Below are positions 1 to 6,222 of a DNA stretch of 11,049 nucleotides, piece by piece. The position numbers and the translations under genes are program-made. The stretch is from positions 1-11,049 of the forward strand of contig CAYPEK010000128.1 of assembly GCA_964409645.1 (NCBI GenBank), read 5' to 3'. The DNA comes from CAYPEK01 sp964409645 (GTDB lineage Bacteria > UBP15 > UBA6099). Below the pieces are notes generated by a model, which saw only the letters and a list, made by a program, of their open reading frames with translations, was not told where the DNA came from and did no database searches. Numbering within the stretch: the first letter of the stretch is position 1; each line of letters starts with the position of its first letter.

Positions 1-633
1 GGCCTCAACATCCTCGGCTCAGGCCTTCAGGATGAAAAAGGCTGGAGCGTGGACACGGTCGTTCCGTTGCTGAAAGATTCGTCGTTCCTGAAAGAGTTCC
101 GCGGCGAATATATGAAGATTACGGACCTGACGACTGGCGCATCGCCGGCTGCTACAGCCGACGACGCGAGCTTCGTGCTCGGACTCGATGTTTACAAGAG
201 CAAGCGCGCAGGACTCACCGTTTCCTACGGTGACATCCCCGCAGCGACGACGTTCACGAGCCTCGACGCCAGCCCGTTCACGGAATACGACACAGCTTGC
301 CCGCTCGGCCTCGACGTCAGCGGCCCGAACTGTGTTTCGTTCGAATCCGGCAAGATGATTTTCCCGGCCGGCTTCGAGGGCCTCGGAGTTGAAGCCAGCT
401 ACAAAGTGTTCGGCGATGTCGAACTCGGTGGCAAGGCGGTTGTCGGTAATTTCGCGGGCGGCACCACAACGACGCTCGGAGACATCGACGGCAAGAAGTA
501 CTCGGGCTACGGCGCCGTTTCGGTCACGAAACCGATCAACGGCGACTCCAAGTTCCGTGTTGAGTACATGCAGCAGGGCAGAGACCCGATCCTGCTCAAC
601 AGGGTACGCGGTGAGTTGCTCATCAGCTTCTAA
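1..633 (+). CDS. C-terminal part of an outer-membrane beta-barrel (porin-like) protein, 5' truncated by the window
   Basis: The reading frame is open from base 1 to the TAA at 631-633, so the true start lies upstream. The GTG at 49 is only an internal valine codon, since codons 1-48 continue in frame and give GLNILGSGLQDEKGWS. About 210 residues are visible. They show alternating hydrophobic and polar strands with Gly/Asp/Thr-rich turns, and the chain ends RGELLISF with a terminal phenylalanine. That is the usual form of the C-terminal BAM recognition strand of Gram-negative barrels. Two cysteines (codons 298-300 and 331-333) bracket a ten-residue Pro/Gly-containing stretch and could close a surface-loop disulfide. 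No SLH or other named domain is visible here, but an N-terminal domain may lie outside the window. It is probably a general porin or other barrel; the family is not recognised. An intrinsic terminator follows directly. Confidence 0.7.
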   Translation, partial: GLNILGSGLQDEKGWSVDTVVPLLKDSSFLKEFRGEYMKITDLTTGASPAATADDASFVLGLDVYKSKRAGLTVSYGDIPAATTFTSLDASPFTEYDTACPLGLDVSGPNCVSFESGKMIFPAGFEGLGVEASYKVFGDVELGGKAVVGNFAGGTTTTLGDIDGKKYSGYGAVSVTKPINGDSKFRVEYMQQGRDPILLNRVRGELLISF

Positions 634-655
634 TCTTTACTTTTGCGTGACAAAT

Positions 656-691
656 CCCCCGGGGAACTCAGCTTCTCCGGGGGTTTTTTTT
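656..691 (+). terminator. Rho-independent terminator after the porin-like gene
   Basis: An 11-bp GC-rich stem is formed by 656-666 (CCCCCGGGGAA) and 673-683 (TTCTCCGGGGG), with one G-U pair and a six-base loop (CTCAGC, 667-672). Eight T residues follow at 684-691. This is a textbook intrinsic terminator 22 bases after the upstream stop codon. It ends only 25 bases before the next start codon. Confidence 0.95.
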
Positions 692-705
692 GTCCGACCC
701 CACAT

Positions 706-710
706 GGAGA
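706..710 (+). promoter_or_regulatory. Shine-Dalgarno site that fixes the LptD-like start at 717
   Basis: GGAGA sits six bases upstream of the ATG at 717-719. This supports that ATG over the in-frame TTG at 690, which lies inside the terminator T-tract and has no ribosome binding site. Confidence 0.75.
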
Positions 711-716
711 CGTTTA

Positions 717-2204
717 ATGCCCAAAATTAAATACACGATCCCGACTCTGGCTATCCTTTCCTTCCTGTTTCTCTTTTCATCAGGAGGCACAGCTCAATCA
801 CTCCCCTCCCCCGCCGCCGACAACGATATACGGCAGAGCGCCACACAACAGGAAATAGACGAATCACTGACGGTCACGGCCGACAACGCCGAATATATGG
901 AATCCGAAAACAAGGTATTGCTTTCGGGCAACGTACACATCGAAATGAATAATTTCGACCTCGTCACTTCGGAGTTGCTTATCAACAAAAATGAAAAAAC
1001 GATTACCTCGGAATCCGAAATCACGATTAAAACAAACAACCTCGAATTCACGGGAAATAAACTCAATTATAACTACGAAGAGGAAAAAGGGACTTTTGAA
1101 GAAGGCCGCATCACAATCGAAGGAATAAATCTGTCGAGCAGAGAAATAGATATCACTCCCGATGTAATCACAATGCACGGGATGAAATGCTCGACCTGCG
1201 AGCTGGACAAGCCGGATTATTACGTGACCGCACGGAGCCTCGAAATGCGCTCTGACGGGAAGGCGCGCTTTTCCGGGATCGCGTTTTATCTCTTTAACAG
1301 ACACGTTTTCGGATGGAAGTCTTACACTGCATCGTTCGGCCCCAAAAAGCAGGCCGCGAAACCGGTGAGCGCGGCGCAGAAAAAGTGGACGTTTTCACCG
1401 CCCGCCATGAGGTACGCAAAGTTCGGCGGCCTCGAAATCCGGTCCGGCGTCCGAAGGCCGCAGAAGAAAAATATTTACGGATTATATTTCGACTATTACT
1501 TTCGCGAAGGAATGTTCACGGAGGCTAGGATCGACAGGACGCCGAGGCCCGGCGGGCCGGAATTCTCGCTTCGGCTCGGCCGCCAGTATAAGGAGAATCA
1601 GGGGTACTTTCCGAACACAGCGCCGATGACAGTGAATAACCTTCCGATGCTTCAGGTGAAACTGCCAAAAAGCAACATACCCGGAACAAGGCTGACTTAC
1701 TCGGGCACTCTGGAGGCCGGCCGCCTGAAAGAGGAACAGATCAGTAACCCGACGAGCAGATATTTCGCAAAATTAAACACCGCTTACCCGCTGAATCCGG
1801 GTATGAAGACGGTTATTTCTCTGGTGGCGGACGGAAGGTTCGCCATGTACCCGAACTGGCGGAAATATGAAGTGCTCGGCACGGGGCTCAGTACTGAATT
1901 CGGCAACGAAGATACGAATTACCTGTTCATCGAATATCTGATGTTCGACGACAACGGGGCCACTCCGTTCATATCGGACCTCGTTAACACGGACGACAAG
2001 TTGTTCTTCTACGGTTCGCACACAATAAGCACGCGGACAACGCTCTACGCGGACATGCAGTACGACCTCGACCTCAGCAAGACGGATGAGCTCATTCTCG
2101 GAGCCGCGCGGAAGTATGACTGCGTCAAGTTCAGAGTCAACATGCACACGAAAAGCAAACGGGTCGGGATAAACATGGAGATACTCGGCGCGGGACGGAA
2201 ATAA
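717..2204 (+). CDS. LptD-like protein: signal peptide, OstA/LptA N-domain and short C-terminal barrel region
   Basis: The product is 495 aa. Residues 1-26 form a signal peptide (hydrophobic 8-20, cleavage near GTA-QS). Residues about 50-150 carry the OstA/LptA-type beta-jellyroll pattern: TADNAEY, then a GNV step at 71-73, then repeated short strands. This is the fold that forms the periplasmic LPS bridge in LptA, LptC and the LptD N-domain. The segment CSTCELDKPDYYVTA (158-172) and the following strand to HVFGW resemble the region of LptD entering the barrel, where E. coli has its N-domain cysteine. A single late cysteine (C469) lies in the C-terminal region, as in LptD. Residues about 205-495 look barrel-like, but that is far short of the 26-strand LptD barrel (E. 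coli LptD is 784 aa). It may be a compact divergent LptD or an LptD-related transporter of another glycolipid. The first 450 bases are visibly more A-rich than the rest. It heads the operon; TAA is separated by one base from the next ATG. Confidence 0.75.
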   Translation: MPKIKYTIPTLAILSFLFLFSSGGTAQSLPSPAADNDIRQSATQQEIDESLTVTADNAEYMESENKVLLSGNVHIEMNNFDLVTSELLINKNEKTITSESEITIKTNNLEFTGNKLNYNYEEEKGTFEEGRITIEGINLSSREIDITPDVITMHGMKCSTCELDKPDYYVTARSLEMRSDGKARFSGIAFYLFNRHVFGWKSYTASFGPKKQAAKPVSAAQKKWTFSPPAMRYAKFGGLEIRSGVRRPQKKNIYGLYFDYYFREGMFTEARIDRTPRPGGPEFSLRLGRQYKENQGYFPNTAPMTVNNLPMLQVKLPKSNIPGTRLTYSGTLEAGRLKEEQISNPTSRYFAKLNTAYPLNPGMKTVISLVADGRFAMYPNWRKYEVLGTGLSTEFGNEDTNYLFIEYLMFDDNGATPFISDLVNTDDKLFFYGSHTISTRTTLYADMQYDLDLSKTDELILGAARKYDCVKFRVNMHTKSKRVGINMEILGAGRK

Positions 2205-2205
2205 C

Positions 2206-2922
2206 ATGCGACGCATGAAGGCGTTGATATTGGCGGTGTTGCTGGCGGCGGTCGTGCCGTCGGTCGTGCTCGCTGACGGCGGCCCGAAGAATCTGACGCA
2301 GTCGAACCGCGCCGCGATAACCGCTAAGATTGAAGACTTACAGCACACGGAACTGATGAGAGTAACCCGCGGGCGCTTGAAATCCAATCCGGTCATTTTT
2401 CCGTTTCACACGATATACCAAACCGTTCTGCAACAGAACGATATGCTGATACGCAACCAGACGGATGCGTTCGCGGGCACGCTCGCGCGGCTCGAAAAGA
2501 CATTCACTCTCTACAAAACGGAGACGGAGACAACGGAAGGGAAAGCGGCGGAAGATTATTTCAGGCGCGAACTGACGAGGCTTTACGACATATCCGGGCC
2601 GGTGTCCGAATCGAAATCTTTCATGGATGTCTGGCTCGCCTTGCAGAGTTCAATCTACGGGATGGAAGCACTTCCGGAAAGAGCCGCTCTCGCACTGAAT
2701 GCGATCCGGTGGCTCTCTAAGAAATCACAGGATGAAACGATTTCGGCAAAGAATTACGGACGCATTCAAGATGTTATGAAAAAGTGGGAACCGGCGGCGG
2801 ACATTTTCAAAATGGACACTTCACTGCGGGAGTTGTCGGCGGAATACTCGAAGGTGTTTCTCGCGATTTCGGAGGAAACGAACTCCGCCGGGCAAATTGA
2901 GGAGAGCCGGGAAGAGCAATGA
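2206..2922 (+). CDS. Exported alpha-helical protein of unknown function
   Basis: The product is 238 aa and is not recognised. Residues 1-23 form a signal peptide (MRRMK, then a hydrophobic run ending SVVLA-DGG), so it is likely periplasmic. The mature part lacks cysteine and is predicted by eye to be largely helical: there are long stretches rich in Ala, Leu, Glu, Lys and Gln with few glycines (about 30-240). The C-terminus is strongly charged (QIEESREEQ). The ATG at 2206 follows the LptD-like stop by one base, with purine-rich GGGACGG just upstream; an ATG at 2215 is an alternative start. Its stop overlaps the next start in an ATGA. This coupling suggests a soluble helical partner of the LptD-like protein or of the barrel downstream, but that is inference from position only. 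Confidence 0.75.
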   Translation: MRRMKALILAVLLAAVVPSVVLADGGPKNLTQSNRAAITAKIEDLQHTELMRVTRGRLKSNPVIFPFHTIYQTVLQQNDMLIRNQTDAFAGTLARLEKTFTLYKTETETTEGKAAEDYFRRELTRLYDISGPVSESKSFMDVWLALQSSIYGMEALPERAALALNAIRWLSKKSQDETISAKNYGRIQDVMKKWEPAADIFKMDTSLRELSAEYSKVFLAISEETNSAGQIEESREEQ

Positions 2923-3518
2923 GAAAAGTCCCGTACAGGAGTCACGGACACGGGTGCAAAGGAATTCGCGCAGCCCTTATGTTGCTTATGGCCTGCTCGG
3001 TTGCATTGACATCAGGCATACGCGTGCTGTCGGAAGGCGAAGATGTTTCTCAGGTGACGATCGAGACAAAAAGCCGGGCGTTTTTCGTCCGCGCCGAGGA
3101 GAATGTCGTTCAGGAAATAAGGCAGTGGACGGGAACCACGGAAGCTCGCGAACAAGGTTTAGAACAGATAAAAAAGCAGCTTTCAAACAGATATGGAAAC
3201 AGGATCAACATCGATGAATTCTACCCGGCGGAGCTGACATCGATTCAAGGTGTGATGTCGGTCAGCATGACGCTGCGCGAGGCGACGCTCTCGGGAGATA
3301 TTCCTTCGATCGAGGGATTGACGGTGGATGAGGCGCTGATTGTACTCGGAACTTTCGGGTTCATAGGCACGACGAGACGTGATTTTAACGCGATGTCGGA
3401 TCAGGATAAATATAGAAGACTATATTCCGGACGCGGACCGATGGTTGTGATTGACGGCACCGATCCGCTGATTCCGGTGACGATTTATTATAAGGAAAGC
3501 CGGGGGGAGAAACATTGA
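2919..3518 (+). CDS. Exported or membrane-anchored protein of unknown function
   Basis: The product is 199 aa and is not recognised. It has a long basic N-region (about 17 residues with several Arg/Lys/His) followed by a hydrophobic segment (AALMLLMACSVALTSG, 18-33), which would act as a signal peptide or anchor. The sequence LMA-C at 23-26 loosely resembles a lipobox, but the hydrophobic run before the cysteine is short, so lipoprotein status is uncertain. The mature part has a helical stretch (about 58-92, QEIRQWTG to LSNRYG) and then a mixed alpha/beta region with VSMTLREATLSG and LTVDEALIVLGTFGF. The last strands (PMVVIDG, IPVTIYYK) look like beta structure. The ATG overlaps the upstream stop (ATGA), and the stop overlaps the next TTG start (TTGA), so translation is probably coupled. 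The next in-frame ATGs (2979, 2988) would remove the basic N-region. Confidence 0.7.
   Translation: MRKVPYRSHGHGCKGIRAALMLLMACSVALTSGIRVLSEGEDVSQVTIETKSRAFFVRAEENVVQEIRQWTGTTEAREQGLEQIKKQLSNRYGNRINIDEFYPAELTSIQGVMSVSMTLREATLSGDIPSIEGLTVDEALIVLGTFGFIGTTRRDFNAMSDQDKYRRLYSGRGPMVVIDGTDPLIPVTIYYKESRGEKH
3502..3510 (+). promoter_or_regulatory. Strong Shine-Dalgarno site supporting a TTG start at 3515
   Basis: A purine run of six G followed by AGA contains GGAG at 3506-3509, five bases before the TTG at 3515-3517. The site lies inside the 3' end of the upstream gene and explains initiation at a non-ATG codon that is followed by a clean signal peptide. Confidence 0.7.
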
Positions 3519-5092
3519 GAAGGCTCGCCGGAATAATCGCCGTGCTCGCGCTTTTTGTCCTGACGGCTTTGCCGGCGGCGGCGCAGGAACAGTCAGTGTT
3601 CATGGCAACCGCCGCACAGTTGAAGGCAGGCGTTGCGGTGGAAATCGGCGGTCTGCCCGGATTTATTCAATATGACGGTCCCGCAGACGCCGGGACAACT
3701 TTGGAATTGAAAGCGGCCGGCTTGGACGCTCCGGTTCAGGTGTTTGTGTCGCCGGAAGCGAGCGCGGAGGAAACGACGGTTGTTCTGCCTGTTCAGATCG
3801 AGGATAAGACACTCGCGCGCGGCGTAACTCTCAATCTGGTGACCTCGAACGGAGAGACGGTGTCGATGGCGATACCGCCCAAGCGTGTTTTCCTTTCGAT
3901 ACCGTTCACGATTCCCGTTACGGAACAGGTCGATCCCGATTTCGCGGCCGGAAACAGACATCTCATAGTGCAGATTGTCCCGAAGATAACCAAGAAAGCG
4001 CAGGTGAACGTGGACAACACGGCTCAGGACGGAGTTGTCGCCACGATAAAATACGAAGGTATAGCGGACTTCAAGCTGAAGGATCTTCTGGATCGCACGA
4101 ACCGGCGCGACATGGACGGCACGTTTTTCATCGGCCGGCAGGAGGATTTCCGCTGGCACATCATAGCGGAAAACATGTTCGAGAAATTCGACAAGAGAAA
4201 CCTCGGCGTGATGAAGAACCACCGGCTCGGCGGCGAGGTAACGAGCCAGTGGAGACTGGATCAACTCAACAACATCCACAGGACAAAACCGGGTGTCAAC
4301 CTAAAGTATTCGGAAGACAAATCCTCGTTGCTGTTCGGCAATATAGACAGGCGCGTCAAAGATCAGGTTCACTCCGAGATCGGCTACGGGACGGACAGGC
4401 TGAAGTTCAAAACACGTTTCGAGGGTCTTGAGGTTTTTAATCCGCAGTCGCACCTCGGCGCGGCAATCAGGGCGGACCGCTTCGGATACCAGCTCACGTG
4501 CGTCGGCGGAGGCGACCGGGAGTATTATGCTGGGCGTTTCGGCAACCTGAAAGTGCAGGATTACGAGGACGAGGGCGAGATCGACGACTATTTCAATTTT
4601 GAGTTCAACTACTCGATGCTGCTGGGAAGCCAGAGCAGGCGGTGGAATCCCAACAAGCCGACTTTTTCCGGCGATACGTCGCTGACATTCTGGGGCCGGG
4701 GGCCGTCGTCTTGGCTGCGCGGGGAACTCAACTTCGATGTCGGGTATAAGACGGATTATCTGATGTATTTCAGATACAACAGCGATTTCATGCGAATCAC
4801 CGGAAGGCCCGAAGACCCGCTTTGGGAGTCCGTGTTTGTGTCGTTTATGCGCAACCGCAACTATTTCAAAAGGCACGACAAGCTCGCGCGATACGGGCTC
4901 GAATCGGTGCATGTGGACTTCGATTACTCGCGCGAGGGCAAAGGAAGTCCGTTCAGAAGAAAGACACGCATCGGCGTCTCCAAGCTGATGACGATATGGA
5001 AGTACGACCTGCCGGTGGAACTCTACATTGAAAGTGTGGAATTCAATCACTACAGGCCGGGCGCCGGGATCAGCATTCGGAGGTATTTGTGA
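3515..5092 (+). CDS. Exported protein with an N-terminal beta domain and a probable C-terminal outer-membrane barrel, unknown family
   Basis: The product is 525 aa. The start is TTG, because it follows a strong ribosome binding site and gives a perfect signal peptide (MRRLAGIIAVLALFVLTALP, cleavage near AAA-QEQ at 23). The next ATG would delete that signal. Residues about 25-190 form a beta-rich domain with repeated short Val/Ile/Thr strands. From about 195 the sequence turns barrel-like: alternating aromatic and polar strands (FRWHI, GGEVTSQWRL, GVNLKYS, FKTRFEGL, LTFWGRG, YLMYFRYNSD) separated by charged turns. It ends GISIRRYL, close to but not an ideal C-terminal barrel signature. No known family is recognised. 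Operon context next to an LptD-like protein suggests a second outer-membrane component. The TGA stop overlaps the next start region (5089-5094). Confidence 0.75.
   Translation: MRRLAGIIAVLALFVLTALPAAAQEQSVFMATAAQLKAGVAVEIGGLPGFIQYDGPADAGTTLELKAAGLDAPVQVFVSPEASAEETTVVLPVQIEDKTLARGVTLNLVTSNGETVSMAIPPKRVFLSIPFTIPVTEQVDPDFAAGNRHLIVQIVPKITKKAQVNVDNTAQDGVVATIKYEGIADFKLKDLLDRTNRRDMDGTFFIGRQEDFRWHIIAENMFEKFDKRNLGVMKNHRLGGEVTSQWRLDQLNNIHRTKPGVNLKYSEDKSSLLFGNIDRRVKDQVHSEIGYGTDRLKFKTRFEGLEVFNPQSHLGAAIRADRFGYQLTCVGGGDREYYAGRFGNLKVQDYEDEGEIDDYFNFEFNYSMLLGSQSRRWNPNKPTFSGDTSLTFWGRGPSSWLRGELNFDVGYKTDYLMYFRYNSDFMRITGRPEDPLWESVFVSFMRNRNYFKRHDKLARYGLESVHVDFDYSREGKGSPFRRKTRIGVSKLMTIWKYDLPVELYIESVEFNHYRPGAGISIRRYL
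5079..5083 (+). promoter_or_regulatory. Shine-Dalgarno site for the ILEI-domain gene
   Basis: GGAGG lies eight bases before the ATG at 5092 and five bases before the in-frame GTG at 5089. Both starts are usable from this site. The ATG is preferred by codon identity, and the two products differ by one residue. Confidence 0.6.
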
Positions 5093-6093
5093 TGCGCGCC
5101 GGATGCACGCGGGCGGTTGTTATTGTGCTCGCCGTCGCGGCGGCGGCGTTGATTGCTTCAGCACGCGCGCAAGCGTCGGATGTCGCACTGTCGCTGAGAA
5201 CGTCGGACGGACTTGTTGTCGCTAAAGCCCCGGAGAAGTTGGTGGAACGCTGGCAGTTGCTGCTTTCGAGGATGAAACACCCGCCGTCGGACAACGCACA
5301 CGTTTTCAGGTGGCTGTCACAGCACGGCGGAATGCCGTCGGCGATAAATATTTATTTCGATGAAACGACCCACGCGCGCCAGCAGCCGCAGCCGTCGGCG
5401 AGGACTTGGCGGAAGTCAACCGTCGGCGAGTCCGTGAGCGACGGCCTGATACCTTTCATAACCGGAAAGGAACTGTTCGAGGCGTATCTGCTGATACGCT
5501 CGACCGGCGCGGATGTTTTTATCGATAAAAAGGCATCTCCGGCCGCGGCACCGATTCAGCACAATATTTTCATTCTCTCGTCGGCTTTCATGAACGGTCA
5601 GGACGGTATTTATATCGACGGCCGGAATTACTCGAAGAACGTCAACGGATATAACATCGTGACGATCTCTCCTGACGGGTCGGCGGTAACGGGCGCTGAA
5701 GGGTTCGCTCTGTATGAATCTCCGGACGACAGTCAACGAATGGCTGATTTTCTGAACAACCAGTCTCCCGGAACGTATGTGGTAGCTTCAGTGAAGACCG
5801 GCCCCGGCGTTTTTCTCTCGTATGATGCGGTCGCGGCTCTGCAAAGGTACGGCTCGCGGGAAAATCCCGACCCGCAGTTGATGTCGTCTCACGCAATGTT
5901 CGGTCGAAAAGGGAGCACTCCGGGTTCGGCGACCGAAACGAGCGCGATAGGTCTCGGAACAAAGATTATACTGTTCGGAAGCGGCAACATAATCGACGAA
6001 TCGGAGCTGGACTCGATGTCGGCCCGTATTGCGGGAAGCGCGGTTTTGCTGACCGGCACGAAAGCCAAGGATGCTATATATATATTTAACTAA
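5092..6093 (+). CDS. Exported ILEI/PANDER (FAM3-like) domain protein
   Basis: The product is 333 aa. A signal peptide covers about residues 1-28 (hydrophobic VVIVLAVAAAALIASA, then ARAQAS). Residues about 30-160 are a region I do not recognise. Residues about 165-285 match the ILEI/PANDER domain order: an early IYIDGRNYS strand, a short GYNIVTISPDG strand-turn where FAM3 and POMGnT1 have GRGxNxxVL, an FALYESPDDS segment in place of the FDTY motif, MADFLNNQSPGTYVV (compare MVxFLxxxxxGT), a VKTGPGVFLS strand, ALQRYGS (compare LxxLGS) and AMFGRKGS (compare WxFxGxKG). In animal POMGnT1 this fold binds O-linked glycan, and in FAM3 proteins it is a secreted signalling domain. The bacterial role is unknown; glycan binding in the periplasm or at the cell surface is an inference. 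About 48 extra residues follow the domain. It is the last gene of the upstream block and ends in an AT-rich island. Confidence 0.8.
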   Translation: MRAGCTRAVVIVLAVAAAALIASARAQASDVALSLRTSDGLVVAKAPEKLVERWQLLLSRMKHPPSDNAHVFRWLSQHGGMPSAINIYFDETTHARQQPQPSARTWRKSTVGESVSDGLIPFITGKELFEAYLLIRSTGADVFIDKKASPAAAPIQHNIFILSSAFMNGQDGIYIDGRNYSKNVNGYNIVTISPDGSAVTGAEGFALYESPDDSQRMADFLNNQSPGTYVVASVKTGPGVFLSYDAVAALQRYGSRENPDPQLMSSHAMFGRKGSTPGSATETSAIGLGTKIILFGSGNIIDESELDSMSARIAGSAVLLTGTKAKDAIYIFN

Positions 6094-6111
6094 TCCAAAA
6101 TATTATGTAAA

Positions 6112-6140
6112 TTGATTTTTTAATGTATAACTAATAGAAT
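6112..6140 (+). promoter_or_regulatory. Candidate sigma70-type promoter for the downstream glycan cluster
   Basis: TTGATT (6112-6117) and TAGAAT (6135-6140) are separated by exactly 17 bases and match the consensus hexamers at 4/6 and 5/6 positions. They lie in a very AT-rich spacer whose base composition contrasts with the genes on both sides. The start codon at 6223 is about 80 bases downstream, which leaves a 5' leader of roughly 75 bases. AT-rich DNA gives such matches easily, so this is moderate evidence. Confidence 0.55.
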
Positions 6141-6222
6141 TTCTAATACTAAATGTAAGATATTTAGAGCTCGGACGGAAACAGACCGGGGTGCAATTAA
6201 GCGACCGCGTCGGCAGCCTGAA

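Noticed and set aside
690..716. TTG at 690 as start of the LptD-like protein
   Set aside because: It lies in the terminator T-tract without a ribosome binding site and would put nine polar or charged residues before the signal peptide. The ATG at 717 has GGAGA at good spacing.
389..730. 113-codon plus-strand frame running across the terminator
   Set aside because: It overlaps the porin-like gene in another frame, is Arg/Ser-rich without a domain, and reads through the intrinsic terminator hairpin.
2985..3000. Lipobox and lipoprotein call for the 199-aa exported protein
   Set aside because: LMA-C fits only loosely: Met is unusual at -2, and only about eight hydrophobic residues precede the cysteine while the hydrophobic run continues after it. 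It is left as signal peptide or anchor.
4301..5050. 249-codon minus-strand frame, and a similar 228-codon frame at 3593-4279
   Set aside because: Both are opposite the exported barrel-like gene, which has a signal peptide, ribosome binding site and operon coupling. The antisense products show no domain or start signal.
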